DNA from: Pterois miles
Taxonomy: Eukaryota > Chordata > Actinopteri > Perciformes > Scorpaenidae
Length of the DNA: 64,000 bases
Direction: 5' to 3'
NCBI GenBank assembly: GCA_947000775.1
Contig: CAMQGK010000604.1
Span: 11,462,501-11,526,500 of the forward strand
A model generated the notes under the pieces. The model had not been told where the DNA came from. It was given only the letters and a program-made list of their open reading frames with translations, and ran no database searches. Numbering within the stretch: position 1 is the stretch's first letter; every line of letters starts with the position of its first letter. Shown here piece by piece: positions 28,201 to 34,600 of the stretch. Both the position numbers and the translations under genes were made by a program.

Positions 28201-28555
28201 CGTTCAGTCTCATATTCATCATTGATGTCAAAACCAAATGTTTTCATTTTACAGTAACAATAAAGAAATTGGCCTTGATGTTCCAATAGTTTTGGAGGGG
28301 ACTGTATATTGAATTAAATATATATAATATTCAATTGAAATCTACATATAATCTACACTAAAAGTCACAGTTTGATACACAGTATAAGAAACAAACATAT
28401 GGTTGGCAGTTTATTACTAATCCTAAAGTGTTAGCAACTTTTTTTCCAGTGTAACACTGTTATATAACACAGCACTATACTGTACAGTTGTATGTAAAAC
28501 AGCACACATGAACAACACACATTTCTCAAATTGTTGAACTTGAGGATAAACATTC

Positions 28556-28607
<52 letters not shown>

Positions 28608-31600
28608 AATAAATGTATTAATAAATGTTCTTAAAAATATTCTTTCTATCCTGTCCATCCTCTCCAGTGGTCCAGTTCAGTTTCACCACCATATTTGTGG
28701 CAGCATTCCCCCTCGCCCCCCTGCTGGCTCTCATTAACAACATCTTTGAGATCCGCCTGGATGCCATCAAGATGGTCCGCCTGGAACGGCGGCTTGTTCC
28801 TCGGAAGACCAATGACATCGGTGAGCTGTGTGTGTCTGTTGATATCAAAGGTTTCTGTGAGGAGTGGGCTGCTACATCTCAACAGACTGGAACAAAAATT
28901 GATCATATGAATAAGTGAATGTGATAATGTCATAGAGCCATCATGTAGCCATTAGTATAGCACTTGTTTTGTTCAGAAGTCCAGAGCAGCACGTCAGGCC
29001 GCCACGTCTCCATAGCTTTGCTGTGGTATCAGCCCAGACGGCTGATAGTGAGCCCCGTGCAATGAGCCCTGAGCGGAGTTCTCTTGATTCACACCCCGGC
29101 AGGAGCTGGATCCTGCTGGGGTGTGGAAGGAGAGAGCTGCTGCCGCCCAGCCCAGACACTCCAACCCTCGCTCAGCTCTACGGACTGACCCACAGCAGGA
29201 CTACGGTGGCATGCAGTGGTCTGACACGCTGCACTCCCAGACTGGATCTCAGTATGGGCGACAAACCGCTGCACTGGGTCCTCCAGGGCTGCTACAACAA
29301 TCTTTGCGGTTACATTCAGGCCTAAATAAAAATGATTTGTTTTCTTATGTGTTTAAAAGTAGTTCACAATGTACTCATTATAATTCATTTCCTAATATGC
29401 TGCTGTCTCATAATTTACTGCCAGTTCATCACATACAATACAGTGGTAGAGACAGTCGGACATTTGGACATCATCATTGGACCAACCCATGGTCAATCTT
29501 GTATCCTTCTCGTTATTGATTGGACGGAAGCTATGATAGGTTATCCTCTCTTAAAGTGTCATTTGATGTGTTTTGGCCAACTATAAATAAGCATGAAAAA
29601 AATGAAATACATTGAAGATAGAAGTTGTCCTTCTACCCTGCAGGTATTGCTGTTGAGGCATTGTAATTAGAATTTATTAAATAATGGATTTTTTTCCAAA
29701 GAAGAGAGAAAATAATTAAATAAAACATAAATGATACTAAGATCCATCTGGTAATAGTTTATTTCATATTTTGATCTTCGGCTTGCCTCTCAAAAAACAA
29801 TAGAAGAGGAACAACCTCCTCTGCCTCTATGGACCAGCCTCCACTGGTCCATAGAGGCAGTACTGTCTTCTGTGTACAGGTGTATGTGTGTAACAGTACA
29901 CAGTTAACAGTACTGTCTTCTGTGTACAGGTGTGTGGACAAAGGTTTTGGAGGTCATTGGCGTGTTAGCAGTGATTGCCAACGGTTTGGTCATTGGAGTA
30001 ACATCAGACTTCATTCCACGTCTCGTCTACCGTTACCGTTATGGCCCCTGTGCTACTGGAAACACTCACACACAGTAAGTCATGTTACAGCTGGTAGAAA
30101 CACCTGATGACATCTCGGCAGACAATGTTGTGTCTCATCATGAGTGATTTGTGGTCTTGTTGCAGCTGCATGCAGGGCTACATTAATGACACTCTGTCCA
30201 CGGCTGTTGTGACACACCAAGCAGTTCGACAGGACTTTCTTCCAGCTCAGATGATTACAGACAACGGCTTCAATGTCACACAGTGCAGGTGAGAAGACCT
30301 TACTGTTGAACACACATTTTAAGTACACTTCTTGTTTTAAATGGTTGAACACACTCTAAAGGTTTTATGATAAAATAGATAGGACAAAACTATATTGTCT
30401 CCTCTCCATTGAGTCTCCCTATAAAGTAGCTTCTCTGTTGTATCATATTGCAGATGAAGTCTACATGGTTGGTCAAGGACAGCATTTTAATGAGGTTTGC
30501 TTTATGGGTTGGTTATAAATTGTATCAAGAGAAATATGGGTGTCTTATGTAGTTCTGAAGATGATTTCTGTTTTGAATGTTGAGTGTCAGAGCAATCTGA
30601 GCACACATCACTTAATGATTTTGTTGACACTGTCCAGGTGAAGGTCTGGTCAAGTTTCTCCTGTATAGACAGAGCATGTGAGAGAGGATTCTCTTCAACG
30701 TCGTTGATACAGAGGTTAGGGCTGCAGGTCAAAAGTCATTGTACTCCTTAGGGCATGGTTTCTTTGACATTTTCTAAGCTTTTTCCTCACTCTATGTCTT
30801 TAGATTAGAGGCGCCGTAAGGGCCGGTGGACTTACATGCATTGAGGTGTCAAAAGACGCTAACCACCTGACCCAATGAGATTTCCATTCTATCTTCATCT
30901 ACTGACTCCAGCACCTCCCTGCATCTTTCAGATGGTTTCAAACTTGGTGAAATAGGTGGCAAATTTGTTAGCAGAGGCCAAGTTAACATACAGTACCTGT
31001 CAGGTTTTTCAGCAGTTGCCAGTCTTGAATGCCTCCTCAAGTTGTCTCTTGTTTACATTGTTTGCTTTCCTGAGTTTGTCTCTCAGTTCCTTGTCTCAGA
31101 GAAAAGACAAGGAAGATGGTGGGTCCAATGTGTCCTTGGTTTTAAAGGCTAATTTCCTTAGGTTCATTGTATGTTTTGTCTCTGGTTATGTAGGTTTTGT
31201 TACTGGAGTACACTTTAATGTCCCTGTTGCATATTATATCTTTGTTTATGTATTGACGGCAACTCAGCTCATTTGTGTAACTACAAATCAGCTAACTACA
31301 GCTTTTCCCTGAGTTTTCGTTCCTGTCCGCTCATATTAGTAAGAATCCATTTATGCAGCCTGGAGTAGTGGCGTGTAACCACAATTCAGTGAAGCATAGA
31401 AGAGCAGCCTCACAAAATTAAAATTAGTACCTCACATATTGTATGTCCTTATCTTATCCATTTTGTTTGTGATTTTTGGTGTTTGTTGGAGTGCAGACCA
31501 GCAAGGCTTATAGCAGGAAGTGCTGATTGGGATCTCTGTTGCTGCAGTCACCTCCTAAGTCCCTCGCCCCCCCTTGCTTTCCCTGACTGTCAGTCGTCTC

Positions 31601-34600
31601 CATTTCCAGGGGATGATAGCCAGCAGCGCTGCTCGATTCCTCCTCTGGCTTGTTGGTCATTTTCAGTTCCCCTGCAATGCTAGCTAGCAGTCCAGGTGTA
31701 GCTCGATCTGTGAGTCACATTGTGTTCCAGGGATCCCGAAGTGTGTCTCAAGGTTAGGCAGGCACAGTCGGCTCACACTGCATGAATCTCCATGTCTGCA
31801 TACATGTTGCACATACAGTATAATCAAAGTCCAACAAATAAAGTCTGATAAACAGTAGAACTTTGTCCACCGATGGTCCAGTGTTTTGCAGGATTGGGAC
31901 AAATAATACAGCTGCAAATCATATGAACAAATGAACATGCAATATTGTTTAGTCACGTCCAACTGCTTTGACACTCCTTCTCCAGCCTTGTTTTCATTTT
32001 AGAGGGTCAAATGAGACCCCAGCGACCAAAGCAGTTTTTTTTTTCTGCAGCTGCAGTACCTGTTTGAAGAGAGTAAAAGATAGGGACTTTTCCCCAGAGA
32101 ATGATATTTCATTAAAGAATATATTCATTGGTCAAATGATACATGCTACTGGTGGTATGTCACATCAGCTGTCACTACTTAACTGAAATTCTGTTTGTAA
32201 CTTGATGGCAGATCAAAATAAAACTTGTTTGTTGTCGGTTTGTGTGCTGTCTGCATGACGGTGATCGTCAGTCAAAGATTGTTTAAAGTTAAGTTAGGAG
32301 AAGCTTTACTCTGTGACACCACTGTACAAGTGCGAGTGGACTGAGTGTTTTTGTAGTCCCAGCAACTCACTCCAACAGAGTGATATGTCTTCAATTTAGC
32401 AGATTGTGTGACCCAAATTGTACATTATCTAGTTAAACTTTCATCAATGTCATATCAATCATTTCATCTTATTCTCTAAATATTGCTTAAATAGCAACCT
32501 CTTCCTAAAATACTGCTGGTTATATGGTGTTGGCATTTCAAATCGAATCAGTTATCACTTCCAGTGTGTTTGTGCGTTTACAACAGAAGCATTAGTCACA
32601 GATTTGATAAACGTCTCTCTGTTTGTTTGTACAGCTACAGAGACTACAGGAGTGATGAGGACTACACTCTGACTTCTCAGTTCTGGTTGGTTTTGGCTGT
32701 GCGCTTTGCCTTTGTCATCTTGTTTGAGGTTTGTACTCCTGATTTTCATCAGTGTTGTCCATTTGAACTGAAGATGGCAGTCAAATAGTTTTTGTGTTTC
32801 TGCAGCATGTTGTGGTGGTGTGTAAATTTATAGCAGCCTGGTTCGTCCCCAACAATCCCATTCGGGTGAAGAATGAGAGGCTGCATGACAAACTGGCTCG
32901 GCTGAAGGAGGAGCTACGGTAAGCCAACAGTACCACACGACAAAGGTCAAGAGATGAAGCTAAATATGGCATTACATTGGTCTCAAAACCCACACACATA
33001 AAAACTGGGTGCATCCGCAAGTGGAAAAGCCTCTTCGTGAGGGAACATTTCTGCTGGGACTGTGACGAGCGCTCGCTCAACCCTCTCTACATGCTCGCAA
33101 GTACTGAACTCGCTCACTCGTCAAGTTGACTTCTGAGACTTTGGAGGCGGGGATGGAGTAGACAGTGGCTGATGTCTCCGCTGCTTTGATTGGTCACTTT
33201 GAATCCTGACCATAACCTTTGATTGGCTGTTTGGTTTGATCATTTGGTGCCTTCAAATAGGGTTGGGTTTACCGTGTTTACGAGATGGGAAGTCATATAC
33301 GATGCATGGTGTTCAAGTGGTTAAGTCATGAAGAACACCGCTGCTAAGCAACGGCAATATTAACGTTACTGTTTGCGTCTAGAAGAGGCTAAAAATTTAG
33401 CAAGCTAGCAAGTGGGTAACAAAATGCAGGAAATGTAAAGACATAATGACAGAGGAGAAAGATGAGGCCGTTGAGCATATCAACATATATATAGTATAAT
33501 ATATCATATTATAAAATTACCATCATTAAATGACATTAACAATTTTAACTGATTAATGCTATCGGTTAAAGCAGGGGTGTCCAAACTTTTGGCAAAGAGG
33601 GCCAGATTTGGTGAGGTTAATCTGTGTGGGGGCCGACCATTCAGCCTGACACTCTTTGAACCATTAACATAAGAGAATAACAGGTATCTTATTGGAGGCC
33701 ATATCGACCTGTGTATCAGCCCTTCTTTCATTTCAACTGAACATCAAAAATCAAAAAACAAAAATATATTTGATTTAGAGTCAGATATCAAACACGAAAT
33801 TTATGTCAATTTTAGACTTGGATCAAAAATATGAAATGAAAAAATGAGTGCTGGACCAAATTAGATTTTAATATTTAATGCTGAGTATTTGTATATTTGT
33901 TTCTTAAGACCCTAATGTTTGTTATCAATAAATATGAAGACAGTTTAGTTTGTTATACAAGAGCCAGTTTGATTGTCAGTTGAAAAACAAGAACAAATGA
34001 TCCCTGATTTGAAAAGACTACATATTCATTAAAAAAGAAAAAAAAAAATAGAAGTGATTCACCTCAGAAGACTAAACATATAACTTGTCTGCACTAATGT
34101 GAAGGGTGGCTCTGAGATCTGGACTACAGTCAGTAGACCAGGTCTGGCTCTAAAGCAGTGGTTCTGATGCGCACACGTCACGCAGGTGAGAGTCTCTTAA
34201 TCTGGTCCTCAGGCGGTTCTTGGACGTCTTCTTCATGTATGTGGAGCCAAACGAGCTCAGCATTTTATGAGCAACTGTTTGAATCTCTGGGAACCTGCCT
34301 TCATCCAGCTGGCGGTAAAAGTTGACAAAGGGAGCCGTTGGTGCTGACCGCGACACTCCGCATCACACTGCAGCTCAATGCGGTCCAGCTGGAGGAGGTC
34401 TGGAGCGTCGTCGGAGAAAGGAGTCCACGGAGAAAGGAGAGTTAAAAAGCCTGATCTCCTTTTCAACAGCTGCAAAATCCCGAAAGCGGCGCTAGAACAG
34501 AGATGAGGGGTCTGCTGCATACCTCCTCAATTGCACACCGATATCGTGGCGGGCCGCATATTGTTGATTATATGACAAAGGCTGCGGGCCGGTGGAAATT

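Noticed and set aside
30849..31040. Possible LINE fragment on the minus strand
   Set aside because: Only a short faint resemblance, with no catalytic motif.
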